Assembly (NCBI RefSeq): GCF_001592285.1
Contig: NZ_BCWQ01000006.1
Coordinates: 180,863 to 244,862, forward strand
DNA length: 64,000 nt
Reading direction: 5' to 3'
Source of the DNA: Hydrogenophaga pseudoflava NBRC 102511
GTDB taxonomy: Bacteria; Pseudomonadota; Gammaproteobacteria; Burkholderiales; Burkholderiaceae_C
Numbering within the stretch: position 1 is the first letter of the stretch; each line of letters begins with the position of its first letter. Below, in pieces: positions 29,674 through 39,791 of the stretch. A program made the translations under genes and the position numbers. The notes beneath the pieces are model-generated. The model saw nothing but the letters and a program-made list of their open reading frames with translations. It ran no database searches and was not told the DNA's origin.

Positions 29674-29896
29674 GAAAGTTGTCTCCTCTAAGTGATGCGT
29701 TTGCAGTTTCGACGGCTGACGCCGCCACGCTGTGTGTACCCGAAAAAGGGCTTTCCCAAGTACTACGCGGCGGACTTTGGTTGCGATTCCTTACAGCTAA
29801 ATTGCTGCGGCCCGTCAGCTGCTGTAATCCAAGGGTAAGTCCTAGGTAAGAGGGTCCACTTAGCCTGCGGAGCGTTTCCATCCAAAGGAGGACTCC

Positions 29897-30205
29897 ATGG
29901 AAGACAAGATGGTCCAGCGCATCCTGGACAACCCCAAATACCAGCAACTCAGGCGCAAGCGTTCCAGCTTCGGCTGGTGGCTGACCGCCGCAATGATGAT
30001 CGTCTACTACGGCTTCATCCTGCTGGTGGCCTTCAACAAGGAGTGGCTGTCGCAGCGCCTGGGTGAAGGCGTCATGACGGTGGGCATCCCCGTCGGTTTC
30101 GGAGTGATCCTGTTCACCATCGTGATCACCGCGATCTACGTCCGCCGCGCCAACAGCGAGTTCGACGACCTCTCCCACGCCATCATCACCGAGGTGCACA
30201 AATGA
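29897..30205 (+). CDS. DUF485 membrane protein (YjcH-like, ActP partner)
   Basis: 102 residues with two membrane segments ([20 protein letters not shown] and [21 protein letters not shown]) and the DUF485 C-terminal [12 protein letters not shown]. In E. coli the equivalent gene yjcH lies between acs and actP. An AAAGGAGGA Shine-Dalgarno precedes the ATG. Its stop overlaps the actP start by 4 bp, indicating coupled translation. It is likely an accessory subunit of the acetate symporter. Confidence 0.9.
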   Translation: MEDKMVQRILDNPKYQQLRRKRSSFGWWLTAAMMIVYYGFILLVAFNKEWLSQRLGEGVMTVGIPVGFGVILFTIVITAIYVRRANSEFDDLSHAIITEVHK

Positions 30206-31926
30206 ACACCCGCACCTTGCTGCGCCCCGCCCTGACCCTCGCCTCGCTGTTCGCCGTTTCTGCCGCCGCTCTGGCTGCGGGGGCCGATCTCGGCCAGGCC
30301 GAAAAACAGGCCACCAACTGGACCGCGATCACCATGTTCGCGCTGTTCGTGGTGGCCACGCTGTTCATCACCAAGTGGGCCGCCGCCAAGACCAAGAGCG
30401 CCGCCGATTTCTACACCGCCGGAGGCGGCATCACCGGTTTCCAGAACGGTCTGGCGATCGCAGGGGACTACATGTCGGCCGCGTCCTTCCTGGGTATCTC
30501 GGCGGCCGTGATGGCCTCGGGTTTTGACGGCCTGATCTACTCCATCGGCTTCCTGGTCGGCTGGCCGGTCATCACCTTCCTGATGGCCGAGCGCCTGCGC
30601 AACCTGGGCAAGTTCACTTTCGCCGACGTGGCCGCCTTCCGCTTCGAGCAGAAGCCCATCCGCATCTTCGCGGCCTCGGGCACGCTGGTCGTGGTGGCTT
30701 TCTACCTCATCGCCCAGATGGTGGGCGCGGGCCAGCTGATCAAGCTGCTGTTCGGCCTGGAGTACTACATCGCGGTGATCATCGTCGGCGCGCTGATGAT
30801 GGTCTACGTGTTGTTCGGCGGCATGACAGCCACCACCTGGGTGCAGATCATCAAGGCCTGCCTGCTGCTGGGCGGCGCCTCGTTCATGGCCTTCATGGTG
30901 CTGTGGCACTTCGGCTTCAGCCCCGAGGCGATGTTCGCCAAGTCGGTCGAGATCAAGGCGGGCCTGGCCAGCGCGGCGGGCAAGACGTCCGAAGAAGCCG
31001 CTGCGGCCGGCCAGTCCATCATGGGCCCCGGCAACTTCGTGAAGGACCCGATCTCTGCCATCAGCTTCGGCATGGCGCTGATGTTCGGCACTGCCGGCCT
31101 GCCCCACATCCTGATGCGCTTCTTCACCGTGCCCTCGGCCAAGGAAGCGCGCAAGAGCGTGATGTGGGCCACTGGCTGGATCGGCTACTTCTACCTGCTG
31201 ACCTTCATCATCGGCTTCGGCGCCATCACCTTCGTGCTGACCAACCCCGACTTCCTCGACGCCAAGGGCGGCCTGCTGGGTGGCAACAACATGGCGGCGG
31301 TGCACCTGGCCAACGCCGTGGGTGGCAACGTGTTCCTGGGCTTCATCTCGGCCGTGGCCTTCGCGACCATCCTGGCCGTGGTGGCCGGCCTGACGCTCTC
31401 GGGCGCCTCGGCCGTGTCGCACGACATCTACGGCACCGTGATCAAGAAGGGCAAGGCCAACAGTGCCGACGAGCTGCGCGTGTCCCGGATGACCACCATT
31501 GCACTGGGCATCATCGCCGTGGTGCTGGGCATTGCCTTCGAGAAGCAGAACATCGCCTTCATGGTGTCGCTGGCCTTCGCGATTGCCGCCTCGGCCAACT
31601 TCCCGGTGCTCTTCATGAGCGTGCTGTGGAAGGACTGCACCACCAAGGGCGCGGTGATCGGCGGCTTCCTGGGCCTGATCTCGTCGGTCGCGCTGACCGT
31701 CGTGTCGCCCTCGGTGTGGGAAGCCACGCTGGGCAACCCCAAGGGCTCGGCGCTGTTCCCCTACACCTCGCCCGCGCTGTTCTCCATGACCATCGGCTTC
31801 GTCGGCATCTGGCTGTTCTCCATCCTGGACAACAGCGCGCGTGCCAAGAAGGACCGCGCGGGCTTCGTGGCCCAGCAGGTTCGCTCCGAGACCGGCATCG
31901 GTGCATCGGGCGCATCGGGTCACTGA
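30202..31926 (+). CDS. actP: ActP-type cation/acetate symporter
   Basis: 574 residues, third SSS symporter of the window and the one closest to E. coli ActP, which imports acetate and glycolate. A cleavable-looking hydrophobic N terminus ends near [11 protein letters not shown]. About 13 membrane helices follow with [39 protein letters not shown] and [10 protein letters not shown]. It overlaps the DUF485 gene by ATGA and ends at a strong terminator. It lacks the soluble insertions seen in the two VC_2705-type symporters. Confidence 0.92.
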   Translation: MNTRTLLRPALTLASLFAVSAAALAAGADLGQAEKQATNWTAITMFALFVVATLFITKWAAAKTKSAADFYTAGGGITGFQNGLAIAGDYMSAASFLGISAAVMASGFDGLIYSIGFLVGWPVITFLMAERLRNLGKFTFADVAAFRFEQKPIRIFAASGTLVVVAFYLIAQMVGAGQLIKLLFGLEYYIAVIIVGALMMVYVLFGGMTATTWVQIIKACLLLGGASFMAFMVLWHFGFSPEAMFAKSVEIKAGLASAAGKTSEEAAAAGQSIMGPGNFVKDPISAISFGMALMFGTAGLPHILMRFFTVPSAKEARKSVMWATGWIGYFYLLTFIIGFGAITFVLTNPDFLDAKGGLLGGNNMAAVHLANAVGGNVFLGFISAVAFATILAVVAGLTLSGASAVSHDIYGTVIKKGKANSADELRVSRMTTIALGIIAVVLGIAFEKQNIAFMVSLAFAIAASANFPVLFMSVLWKDCTTKGAVIGGFLGLISSVALTVVSPSVWEATLGNPKGSALFPYTSPALFSMTIGFVGIWLFSILDNSARAKKDRAGFVAQQVRSETGIGASGASGH

Positions 31927-31947
31927 GTTTCTGACCTTGTCATGGAA

Positions 31948-31980
31948 AAGGGCCACCGCTCATGCGGTGGCCCTTTTTTC
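31948..31980. terminator. Terminator between actP and ahpF
   Basis: GGGCCACCGC (31950-31959), loop TCAT, GCGGTGGCCC (31964-31973), then TTTTTTC. It serves actP and, with the A-run on the other side, may also serve the convergent ahpF. Confidence 0.9.
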
Positions 31981-32011
31981 TTTTCCCCCAACGACGCCCT
32001 GGTTGTGAGGT

Positions 32012-33592
32012 TCAGGCCGGCGCCATCTCGGCCGGCACGGGGGTGCGGATCAGGTGGTCGAACGCGCTGAGCGCGGCCTTGGCGCCCTCGCCCGCGGCGA
32101 TCACGATCTGCTTGTAGGGCACCGTGGTGCAGTCGCCCGCGGCGAACACGCCTTCCACATTGGTGTGGCCCTTCGCATCGACCACGATCTCGCCGAAGCG
32201 GCTGAGTTCGACCGTGCCCTTGAGGAACTCGGTGTTGGGCACCAGGCCGATCTGCACGAACACGCCTTCCAGCGCGACGAGGTGTTCCTCACCGCTCACG
32301 CGGTCCTTGTACTTCAGACCGTTGACCTTGCTGCCGTCGCCGGTGATCTCGGTGGTCTGCGCGTTCACATGGATGGTGACGTTGGGCAGGCTCTTGAGCT
32401 TGCTCACCAGCACCGCGTCGGCCTTGAGCTGGTCGGCAAACTCGATCAGCGTGACGTGCTGGACGATGCCGGCCAGGTCGATGGCCGCTTCCACGCCCGA
32501 GTTGCCGCCACCGATCACCGCCGTGCGCTTGCCCTTGAACAGCGGGCCGTCGCAGTGCGGGCAGTAGGCCACGCCCTTGTTCTTGTATTCCTGCTCGCCC
32601 GGCACGTTGACATTGCGCCAGCGCGCGCCGGTGGACAGGATCAGGCTGCGCGCCTTGAGCACGCCGCCGTTTTCCATCTGCACCTGCACCAGACCACCCG
32701 GCTCGCTCGCAGGGATCAGCTTGTCGGCGCGCTGCAGATTCATCACGTCCACCTCGTAGTGGCGCACCTGCGCTTCCAGCGCAGCGGCAAACTTCGGGCC
32801 GTCGGTTTCCAGCACCGAGATGTAGTTCTCGATGGCCATGGTGTCGTTCACCTGACCACCCATGCGCTCGGCCGCGATGCCCACGCGGATGCCCTTGCGG
32901 GCGGCGTACACGGCGGCGGCCGCACCAGCCGGGCCACCGCCGACGATCAGCACGTCGTAGGCGTCCTTGGCGTTGAGCTTGGCGGCTTCGCGCTCACCCG
33001 ACTTCGTGTCGAGCTTGGCCACGATCTCTTCCACGCTCATGCGGCCGGAGGCGAACACCTGGCCGTTCATGAACACCATGGGCACCGCCATGATCTCGCG
33101 CTCGGTCACTTCCTGCTGGAAGGCGCCGCCCTCGATCACCACGGTCTTGATCTTCGGGTTGACGATGGCCATGAGCGACAGCGCCTGCACCACGTCCGGG
33201 CAGTTGTGGCAGGTCAGGGACATGTAGACCTCGAAGCTGTACTCACCGTCGAGCGACTTGATCGAGTCGATCACCGCCTGCTCGACCTTGGGCGGGTGGC
33301 CACCGGTCCACAGCAGCGCCAGCACCAGCGAGGTGAACTCGTGGCCCAGCGGCAGGCCGGCGAAGCGCACGCCTGTGGTTTCGCCGGCGCGGGCGATCAC
33401 GAAGGACGGCTTGCGGGCGTCGTTGCCCGAGGTGTCCAGCGTGACCTTGTCCGACAGGCTGGCAATGGTCTGCAACAGCTCGCGCATCTCGGCGCCGGTG
33501 TCGCTCTCGTCCAGCGACGCGATCAGCGTGATGGGCTGGCGCAGCATGCCGAGGTACTGCTGCAACTGGGCTTTGAGGGTGTCGTCGAGCAT
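32012..33592 (-). CDS. ahpF: AhpF, alkyl hydroperoxide reductase subunit F
   Basis: 526 residues, the flavoprotein that passes electrons from NADH to AhpC. The N-terminal tandem thioredoxin-like domain has CHNCPD near residues 126-129. The FAD site is [18 protein letters not shown] near 215, the redox CPHCDGP is near 344-347, the NAD site is [11 protein letters not shown], and the C-terminal FAD motif is GVFAAGDCT. Full length with all four redox cysteines. It lies 99 bp downstream of ahpC on the same strand. Confidence 0.97.
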   Translation of the reverse strand: MLDDTLKAQLQQYLGMLRQPITLIASLDESDTGAEMRELLQTIASLSDKVTLDTSGNDARKPSFVIARAGETTGVRFAGLPLGHEFTSLVLALLWTGGHPPKVEQAVIDSIKSLDGEYSFEVYMSLTCHNCPDVVQALSLMAIVNPKIKTVVIEGGAFQQEVTEREIMAVPMVFMNGQVFASGRMSVEEIVAKLDTKSGEREAAKLNAKDAYDVLIVGGGPAGAAAAVYAARKGIRVGIAAERMGGQVNDTMAIENYISVLETDGPKFAAALEAQVRHYEVDVMNLQRADKLIPASEPGGLVQVQMENGGVLKARSLILSTGARWRNVNVPGEQEYKNKGVAYCPHCDGPLFKGKRTAVIGGGNSGVEAAIDLAGIVQHVTLIEFADQLKADAVLVSKLKSLPNVTIHVNAQTTEITGDGSKVNGLKYKDRVSGEEHLVALEGVFVQIGLVPNTEFLKGTVELSRFGEIVVDAKGHTNVEGVFAAGDCTTVPYKQIVIAAGEGAKAALSAFDHLIRTPVPAEMAPA

Positions 33593-33691
33593 GGTGGACT
33601 CCTTGAATGTGGTGCGTTGTGCGCGAAGCGTTGGGTGAAGGGCGCTCGGCGAATGGCCGCCGAACGCCCGACGCTCAACACTCAGCGGGGA

Positions 33692-34285
33692 TCAGATCTT
33701 GCCGACCAGGTCCAGCGAAGGAGCCAGGGTCTTGGCGCCTTCGTTCCACTTGGCGGGGCACACCTGGCCGGGGTTGGCGGCGGTGTACTGGGCGGCCTTG
33801 AGCTTGCGCACGGTTTCCTTGACGTCGCGGGCGATTTCGTTGGAGTGCACTTCCATCGTCTTGATCACGCCTTCGGGGCTGATCACGAAGGTGCCGCGCA
33901 GGGCCAGGCCTTCTTCTTCGATGTGCACGCCGAAGGCACGGGTCAGCTGGTGCGTCGGGTCGCCGACCAGGGGGAACTTGGCCTTGCCCACGGCGGGGCT
34001 GGTCTCGTGCCACACCTTGTGCGAGAAGTGGGTGTCGGTGGTGACGATGTAGACCTCGGCGCCGGCTTTCTGGAACTCGGCGTAGTTGTCGGCGGCGTCT
34101 TCGATCTCGGTCGGGCAGTTGAAGGTGAAGGCGGCCGGCATGAAGATCAGCACGGACCACTTGCCCTGCAGGCTCTTCTCGGTCACTTCGATGAACTCGC
34201 CCTTGCCCGTGCGGTTGACGAAGGCGGTGGTCTTGAAGGGCTGCACTTGCGTGTTGATGATGGACAGCGCGTTGATCATGGACAT
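33692..34285 (-). CDS. ahpC: AhpC, peroxiredoxin
   Basis: 197 residues, typical 2-Cys peroxiredoxin that reduces hydrogen peroxide and alkyl peroxides and is recycled by AhpF. Peroxidatic C57 is in AFTFNCPTE (Asn replaces the common Val before the Cys); the resolving cysteine is in GQVCPAKW near residue 173. The start MSMINALSI was chosen because the upstream in-frame extension runs through the promoter region with the OxyR-like site. Likely OxyR-controlled. Confidence 0.96.
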   Translation of the reverse strand: MSMINALSIINTQVQPFKTTAFVNRTGKGEFIEVTEKSLQGKWSVLIFMPAAFTFNCPTEIEDAADNYAEFQKAGAEVYIVTTDTHFSHKVWHETSPAVGKAKFPLVGDPTHQLTRAFGVHIEEEGLALRGTFVISPEGVIKTMEVHSNEIARDVKETVRKLKAAQYTAANPGQVCPAKWNEGAKTLAPSLDLVGKI

Positions 34286-34351
34286 GGTTTTTCCTGTGAA
34301 GAGGTTGAAGGGAATCGGAAACGGGAAGCGATGGATATCGCGACGGAGTGA

Positions 34352-34388
34352 ATCATAGTCGACATCTATCAATTTTCCGCATTGATAG
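34352..34388 (-). promoter_or_regulatory. Candidate OxyR site and -10 element upstream of ahpC
   Basis: ATAG-N7-CTAT (34355-34369) exactly fits the OxyR half-site pair spacing. The right half is also one arm of CTATCAAT-N7-ATTGATAG (34366-34388). On the minus strand a TATGAT hexamer lies at 34357-34352. This is about 70-100 bp upstream of the ahpC start. The assignment is by motif only. Confidence 0.55.
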
Positions 34389-34508
34389 TTTACATGAGGC
34401 CGATAGTTTCTGCTGCTGTGCAGCAATCACCCATCCCGTCGACAGGCTCGGATGCTGTGGACTGCTTGCTACAAATAGCGCAAAAAATGTCTGCCGGGCA
34501 AAGACTTT

Positions 34509-34527
34509 ATTGAGAATCGTTTTTGTT
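34509..34527 (+). promoter_or_regulatory. Candidate Fur box upstream of the siderophore receptor
   Basis: ATTGAGAATCGTTTTTGTT matches the betaproteobacterial Fur-box pattern AATGAGAATGATTCTCATT at 13 of 19 positions. It lies about 80-100 bp upstream of the TonB-dependent receptor start. Confidence 0.5.
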
Positions 34528-34605
34528 TGCAATATCATCGGCAATCCAGCCAGCCACAGCGCCTTGCGTTGAAGCCAGCCGACAACCTGTTCGACCCGAG
34601 CTTCC

Positions 34606-36945
34606 ATGTCCCAACGTCGCAAGAACCTGAGCGCCCGTGCCGGCCGCCCCCTCCCCGCCCCATCCGCCAACCTGCCCGCCGCCTCCGGCGTGATGCTGCC
34701 CCTGGGCGCCATGCTGCTGGCCAGCTCCTTTGGCGCCCTGGCCCAGACCGCTCCCGCCAGCGAAGACAAACAGCTGCCCACCGTGGTCGTGCGCGAAAAG
34801 GCCCTGGCCCCTGAAGGCAAGGACGCGCTGCAGGCCACCGAGACCACCATCGGCAAGGGCAAGCAGCAGCTGCGCGACATCCCTCAATCGGTCACGGTCG
34901 TGACCGAACGCCTGATCGACGACCGCAACCTCGACACCGTCAAGGAAGCGCTCAAGAACACCGCCGGCATCACCTTCCTGGCCGCCGAGGGTGGCGAGGA
35001 AGACATCCGCCTGCGCGGCTTCGCCCTGCAGGCCACCGGCGACCTGTTCATCGACGGCATGCGCGACCCCGCGATCTACGACCGCGACACCTTCGCCATG
35101 GACCGCATGGAAGTGCTGCGCGGCTCGGCCTCGATGCTGTTCGGCCGTGGCTCCACCGGCGGCGCCGTCAACCAGGTGTCCAAGGTGCCCCGGCGGATCG
35201 ACGAGCACCAGGTCGACCTCACCCTGGGCAACCACAAGTACGTGCGCGCCACGGGCGACTTCAACATCATGACCGGCGAAAGCTCCGCGCTGCGCCTGAA
35301 CGCCATGGCCACCAAGGCCGACAACAACGGCAGCGGCGCCAGCCTGGACAAGCGCGGCATGGCGGTGGCCTACCGCACCGGCATCGGCGAGCGCGACGAG
35401 TTCCTCGCCAGCCTCTACCACCTGGACAACAACAACGGTGTCAACTACGGCATGCCGTTCATTGCCCCGGCCCGCGGTTCCAGCGACCGCACGCTGCTGC
35501 CGGTCGACCCCGACACCAACTACGGCCTGGCCAGCGACTACAACGACTCCAGCGCCACCATCGCCGGCCTGGCCCACACCCACCGCTTCAGCCGCGACAG
35601 CGAACTCAAGACCCAGGTGCGCGTGGGCAAGTTCGACCGCGATCTGCGCTCGGGTGCGATCCGCTTCTGCACGCAGGGCGTGAACCAGCAGACCGGCGCC
35701 ATCACCAACCCGAACTGCCCGACCTCGGTCAGCCTGGACAGCTTCGGCCCCGGCACCGTGCTCACCCGCGGCACCCACCTGAAGATCCAGAAGCTCGACT
35801 CGGTGCAGGCGCAATCGGACTTCAGCACCAAGTTCGACGCGCTGGGCGTCAAGCACGAGCTGATCGCCGGCGTCGACGTTTCCCGCGAGGAGCGCACGGT
35901 CTACGCCGCGCGCTCGGCCGCGCAGGGTGGCGTCACCATCACCAAGCCCACCACCACCGTCGGCACACCGGAAGACGGCGCCTCGGTGAACGAAGCCAGC
36001 CGCGTGCTGCGCGTGAACAACGCCTACGTCGCGACCGGCGTCGGCGCCTACGTGCAGGACGTGATCCAGGTCGCCCCGGCCTGGAAGGTCGTCGGCGGCG
36101 TGCGCTACGACAACCTCAATGGCGACTACGACATCAACGCCATCCCGGACGCCGCCCCCGGCCCGGTCACGGCCACCAAGTACCGCATGCACGTCTCCGA
36201 GTTCAGCCCGCGCATCGGCGCGCTGTTCCAGCCGACCCCGTTGCACTCCTTCCACGTGTCCGCCGGCTCCTCGTTCAACACCTCGGGCGACGCCTACTCG
36301 CTGAGCGCCTCCAACGCTGACACCGATCCGGAAAAGAGCGTCAACCTCGAACTCGGCGCCAAGCTCGACTCGGCGGACAAGCGTTTCTCCACCCGTCTGG
36401 CCGTCTTCCGTTCGACCAAGACCAACGAGCGCAACACCGACCCGGACCTGCCGGTCACGGTGCTCAGCGGCAAGCGACACGTGGCTGGTTTTGAGGCCGA
36501 CATCACCGGCCGCCTGACCCCCCAGTGGGAGGTCTACGGTTCCTACATGTGGCTGCCGGTGGCGCGCGTCGACAAGGCCGCGCCCTGCCCGGCCACCGGC
36601 GCCTGCGCGCAGTCGGCCATCGGCGAGCGCCCGGGCGACCGCCCGGCCCTCACGCCCGAGCACAGCGGCACCGTGTGGAGCACCTACCAGGTCACGCCCC
36701 GCCTGCGCATGGGCGCCGGCCTGAACTTCCGCAGCGCCCAGAGCCCGACCCGCGTGGCCTTCAAGGTGCCGTCCTACACCACCGTCGACCTGATGGCCGA
36801 GTACACGTTCGACTTCGAGCGCCTGTCGATCAAGGCCTACTTGGCCAACGCCACCGACAAGCTCTACGCGGACCAGCTCTACCCGGCGCACTACATCCCG
36901 GGTGCCGGTCGCACGCTGCAGGTGACCGCCAGCCTGAAGTTCTGA
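34606..36945 (+). CDS. fiu: TonB-dependent siderophore receptor (Fiu-type, catecholate)
   Basis: 779 residues, an outer-membrane receptor for ferric siderophores. An N-terminal signal with an extended basic region leads to a cleavage site around ALAQT (near residue 47). A TonB-box-like LPTVVVREK follows, then the plug domain (RDIPQSVTVVTERLIDD, LRGSASMLFGRGSTGGAVNQV) and a 22-strand barrel ending in a C-terminal Phe (VTASLKF). Overall layout and the adjacent PiuC match the Fiu/PiuA receptors, which carry monocatecholates. The specific ligand is inferred. A Fur-box-like sequence precedes it. Confidence 0.88.
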   Translation: MSQRRKNLSARAGRPLPAPSANLPAASGVMLPLGAMLLASSFGALAQTAPASEDKQLPTVVVREKALAPEGKDALQATETTIGKGKQQLRDIPQSVTVVTERLIDDRNLDTVKEALKNTAGITFLAAEGGEEDIRLRGFALQATGDLFIDGMRDPAIYDRDTFAMDRMEVLRGSASMLFGRGSTGGAVNQVSKVPRRIDEHQVDLTLGNHKYVRATGDFNIMTGESSALRLNAMATKADNNGSGASLDKRGMAVAYRTGIGERDEFLASLYHLDNNNGVNYGMPFIAPARGSSDRTLLPVDPDTNYGLASDYNDSSATIAGLAHTHRFSRDSELKTQVRVGKFDRDLRSGAIRFCTQGVNQQTGAITNPNCPTSVSLDSFGPGTVLTRGTHLKIQKLDSVQAQSDFSTKFDALGVKHELIAGVDVSREERTVYAARSAAQGGVTITKPTTTVGTPEDGASVNEASRVLRVNNAYVATGVGAYVQDVIQVAPAWKVVGGVRYDNLNGDYDINAIPDAAPGPVTATKYRMHVSEFSPRIGALFQPTPLHSFHVSAGSSFNTSGDAYSLSASNADTDPEKSVNLELGAKLDSADKRFSTRLAVFRSTKTNERNTDPDLPVTVLSGKRHVAGFEADITGRLTPQWEVYGSYMWLPVARVDKAAPCPATGACAQSAIGERPGDRPALTPEHSGTVWSTYQVTPRLRMGAGLNFRSAQSPTRVAFKVPSYTTVDLMAEYTFDFERLSIKAYLANATDKLYADQLYPAHYIPGAGRTLQVTASLKF

Positions 36946-37049
36946 CGCCCACACCGCGCCGAACCCACCACCGCCCCGCGCAAGCCGGGCGGCTTTTCCA
37001 CTGAAAGCCCTCACTGAAAGGCCCGGACAAAGACCGGCCCGCTCCCACG

Positions 37050-37739
37050 ATGCTGCTGACCCTGCCCGACATCCTGTCGCCCGACGACATCCGCACCGCG
37101 CGCGCCCTGTTGCGCAGCGCCCCGTGGGCCGATGGCCGCGACAGCGCCGGTCCGCAGGCGCTCACCGTCAAGAACAACCAGCAGTTGCCGCACGACTGCG
37201 AGGCCGCGACCCGCATCCGGCAGATGGTGCTGGACGGCCTGAACCGCTCCGCCCTGTTCTTCAGTGCCGCGCTGCCGCTGCGCATCTTCACCCCACGCAT
37301 CAACCGCTACGGCGGCGAGCACAACACCTACGGCAACCACATCGACAACGCGGTGCGCCTCAAGGCCACGGCCACCGGCACCGAGTGCGTGCGCACCGAT
37401 GTCTCCTGCACCGTGTTCCTGAACGACCCCGGCGAGTACGACGGCGGCGAACTCACCGTCAGCGACACCTACGGCACGCGCGGCGTCAAGCTGCCCGCCG
37501 GCCACGCCGTGCTCTACCCCGGCACCAGCCTGCACCAGGTGACGCCCGTCACGCGGGGCGAGCGCCTGGCCTGCTTTCTCTGGGTGCAGAGCATGGTGCG
37601 CAGCGACGAGCAGCGCCGCCTGCTGTACGAACTCGACATGAACCTGCTCGCACTGCGCCAGCGCCACGGCGAGACCACCGAAACCACAGGCCTGACCGGG
37701 ACGTACCACAACCTGCTGCGCATGTGGGCCGAAACATGA
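37050..37739 (+). CDS. piuC: PiuC/YbiX-type Fe(II)/2-oxoglutarate dioxygenase
   Basis: 229 residues, PKHD-type dioxygenase family. The iron facial triad is H97-x-D99 (GNHIDNAV) and H162 (PGTSLHQV), with the 2-oxoglutarate arginine around residue 172 (TRGERLACF). It sits 104 bp after the Fiu-type receptor, the arrangement seen for fiu-ybiX in E. coli and piuA-piuC in Pseudomonas. The substrate is unknown; a role in siderophore or receptor modification under iron limitation is inferred from the neighbourhood. Its stop overlaps the next gene by ATGA. Confidence 0.92.
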   Translation: MLLTLPDILSPDDIRTARALLRSAPWADGRDSAGPQALTVKNNQQLPHDCEAATRIRQMVLDGLNRSALFFSAALPLRIFTPRINRYGGEHNTYGNHIDNAVRLKATATGTECVRTDVSCTVFLNDPGEYDGGELTVSDTYGTRGVKLPAGHAVLYPGTSLHQVTPVTRGERLACFLWVQSMVRSDEQRRLLYELDMNLLALRQRHGETTETTGLTGTYHNLLRMWAET

Positions 37740-38812
37740 GAGCGCCCGTCACGCTGGTAGACCACGAACGTCTTGCGAAAGAGCGCATGGACGCCGGCGC
37801 ATGGGCCTACCTGTTTGGAGGCGCCGCCGACGAAATCACACTGCAGGACAACCGCGCCGCCTGGCAGCGCCTGCAGTTGCGCCCCCGGGTGCTGCGCCCG
37901 CTCGCCGGCGGCCACACGCGCCGCACGCTGCTCGGTCGGGAACTGGCCCACCCGCTGCTGGTGGCCCCCATGGCCTACCAGCGACTGGCACACCCACAGG
38001 GTGAACGGGCCAGCACACTGGCGGCGGCGGTGATGGGGCTGGGCTATGTGCTGAGCACGCAGGCCTCGGTGCCCATGGAAGAAGTCGCCCGCCTCGCCCA
38101 CGGCGAGGCCGCCCGCGGACCGCTGTGGTTCCAGCTCTACCTGCAGCCCGACCGCGGTCTGACGCAGTCGCTGGTGGCGCGCGCCGAGGCCGCCGGCTAC
38201 GAGGCCCTCGTGCTCACGGTGGACGCCCCCGTGCAGGGCAGCCGCGACCAGGAACGCCGCACCGGTTTCCAGCTGCCCCCTGGGGTGGCGGCGGTCAACC
38301 TGCCTGAGGGCGTTGCCATGGCGACTGGTGGCCCTGGCCTCTGTGGTGGCCTGGCGGAACACGCCCCGAGCTGGGAGGACCTGGCTTGGCTGCGCTCGGT
38401 CACACGGCTGCCCATCCTGCTCAAAGGCATCACCCACCCGGACGACGCCCATCTGGCGGTCGAACACGGCGCGAGCGGCGTGATCGTCTCCAACCATGGG
38501 GGGCGCACCCTGGACACCCTGCCCGCCACCGCCGCCCTGCTGCCCGAGGTCGTGGCCGCGGTGGAGGGTCACGTGCCCGTGCTGGTCGATGGCGGCGTGC
38601 GCCGCGGCACCGACGTGCTCAAGGCGCTGGCGCTGGGTGCCAGCGCCGTGCTGGTCGGGCGACCGGTGCTGCACGGGCTGGCGAACGCCGGTGCGACGGG
38701 TGTCGCCCAGGTGCTGCGCCTGATCTGCGACGAGTTGGAGATCGCCATGGCGCTGTGCGGCTGCCGCACGCTCGATGAACTGGGACCCGCGCATCTGCAG
38801 CCGCGCTCGTGA
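37736..38812 (+). CDS. FMN-dependent alpha-hydroxy acid dehydrogenase/oxidase
   Basis: 358 residues, FMN TIM-barrel enzyme of the lactate/glycolate oxidase family that oxidises L-2-hydroxy acids to 2-oxo acids. Visible are [48 protein letters not shown] and the active-site [14 protein letters not shown] containing the catalytic histidine, then [20 protein letters not shown]. No membrane-binding loop is obvious, so it is probably a soluble oxidase-like form. It is translationally coupled to piuC, so it belongs to the iron-responsive unit. Confidence 0.9.
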   Translation: MRAPVTLVDHERLAKERMDAGAWAYLFGGAADEITLQDNRAAWQRLQLRPRVLRPLAGGHTRRTLLGRELAHPLLVAPMAYQRLAHPQGERASTLAAAVMGLGYVLSTQASVPMEEVARLAHGEAARGPLWFQLYLQPDRGLTQSLVARAEAAGYEALVLTVDAPVQGSRDQERRTGFQLPPGVAAVNLPEGVAMATGGPGLCGGLAEHAPSWEDLAWLRSVTRLPILLKGITHPDDAHLAVEHGASGVIVSNHGGRTLDTLPATAALLPEVVAAVEGHVPVLVDGGVRRGTDVLKALALGASAVLVGRPVLHGLANAGATGVAQVLRLICDELEIAMALCGCRTLDELGPAHLQPRS

Positions 38813-38837
38813 GCAGAAAAATTTTGCCCATTTAAAG

Positions 38838-38856
38838 AATACGAACCATTCTCATT
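38838..38856 (-). promoter_or_regulatory. Candidate Fur box upstream of the tonB cluster
   Basis: AATACGAACCATTCTCATT; its reverse complement matches AATGAGAATGATTCTCATT at 16 of 19 positions. It lies 52 bp upstream of the 25-codon small ORF and 164 bp upstream of tonB, and suggests iron repression of the tonB-exbB-exbD-hemP unit. Confidence 0.65.
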
Positions 38857-38907
38857 TATAATCACGACATCGTTTTTCGGCCCAACGCCTTCACCAGAGA
38901 GCTCACC

Positions 38908-38985
38908 ATGACCGGAACCCTGACCACCCTCTTCGTCAGCCTTGCCCTGCTGCTGGGCGCCCTGTGGTGGGTGTTCCGCGCCTGA
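38908..38985 (+). CDS. Small 25-residue membrane peptide upstream of tonB
   Basis: A short reading frame encoding MTGTLTTLFVSLALLLGALW and ending VFRA. The peptide is essentially one hydrophobic helix with a positively charged C-terminal end. It begins 51 bases after a strong Fur-box-like sequence and ends 34 bp before tonB. A purine-rich stretch AGAGAGCT precedes the ATG. It may be a leader peptide or a small membrane partner of the TonB system. Coding status is inferred from position and composition only. Confidence 0.45.
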   Translation: MTGTLTTLFVSLALLLGALWWVFRA

Positions 38986-39019
38986 CAGGGACCGGCTCCG
39001 TTCCGACGACACCTACACT

Positions 39020-39757
39020 ATGAGTTCCGCCGCTCTTGGCCTTCCCGTCCCTCCGGCACCGTCTGCCGGCGACGCACGCGAGGCACGTTCCAACCCAGCT
39101 CCCATGGACCGTCGTCTGTTCATCGTGGCCGCCGTCATCGGCTTTCACGTGCTGGGCCTGTGGGCCCTGCAGGCCGGTCTGCTGCGCCGCGCCGTGGAAC
39201 TGGTGGTGCCCGTGGCGGTGATGGCCGAGCTGATCGAGCCGCCCCAGCCCCTGGTCGCGCCGGAGCCCACCCCGCCCAAGCCACAGCCGGCCCCGAAGCC
39301 GGTGGCGCCGGTGCAGCGCACGGTGAAACAGGCCCCGATGCCGCTGGCCGTTCCCGACCCGGCTCCAGTGCCCGAAGCGCCCACGGGCGTGGTCAGCGCA
39401 CCACCCGAACCCCAGCCGGCGGTCACCGAACCGGTGGCGGCCGCTCCCGTCGCGCCACCAGCCCCTCCCAAGGTGGAACTGCCCTCCAGCGACGCCAGTT
39501 ACCTGAACAACCCGCCACCGCCCTACCCGCAGATGTCCAAGCGGCTGCGGGAGCAGGGCCGTGTCGTGGTCCGTGTCCACATCAGCACCGACGGCATCGC
39601 CACCCGCGCCGAAGTCCAGAAATCCAGCGGCTTTCCGCGCCTGGACGAAACCGCCGTCCAGACCGTGCTGCGTTGGCGCTATGTACCAGGCAAACGGGCC
39701 GGCGTTCCCGAAGCCATGTCGTACCTGATTCCCATCGATTTCCGTCTCGAAGACTGA
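39020..39757 (+). CDS. tonB: TonB energy-transducing protein
   Basis: 245 residues. One N-terminal membrane anchor lies at about 33-55 (LFIVAAVIGFHVLGLWALQAG). A Pro-rich periplasmic spacer covers about 75-150 with repeated E-P-x-P/K-P units. A C-terminal TonB domain from about 155 contains YPQMSKRLREQGRVVVRVHI and RWRYVPGKRAG. It transmits the proton-motive force from ExbB-ExbD to outer-membrane receptors such as the one at 34606. The start is not supported by a clear Shine-Dalgarno; an internal ATG at 39104 (MDRRLF) is an alternative. Confidence 0.93.
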   Translation: MSSAALGLPVPPAPSAGDAREARSNPAPMDRRLFIVAAVIGFHVLGLWALQAGLLRRAVELVVPVAVMAELIEPPQPLVAPEPTPPKPQPAPKPVAPVQRTVKQAPMPLAVPDPAPVPEAPTGVVSAPPEPQPAVTEPVAAAPVAPPAPPKVELPSSDASYLNNPPPPYPQMSKRLREQGRVVVRVHISTDGIATRAEVQKSSGFPRLDETAVQTVLRWRYVPGKRAGVPEAMSYLIPIDFRLED

Positions 39758-39791
39758 CCGTCGCCAACCCTCCGCATTCTCAGAATCTTTC

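Noticed and set aside
34507..37014. An 835-codon minus-strand open frame opposite the siderophore receptor
   Set aside because: Val/Gly/Ala-rich translation typical of the complement of a GC-rich gene; the receptor on the plus strand is unambiguous.
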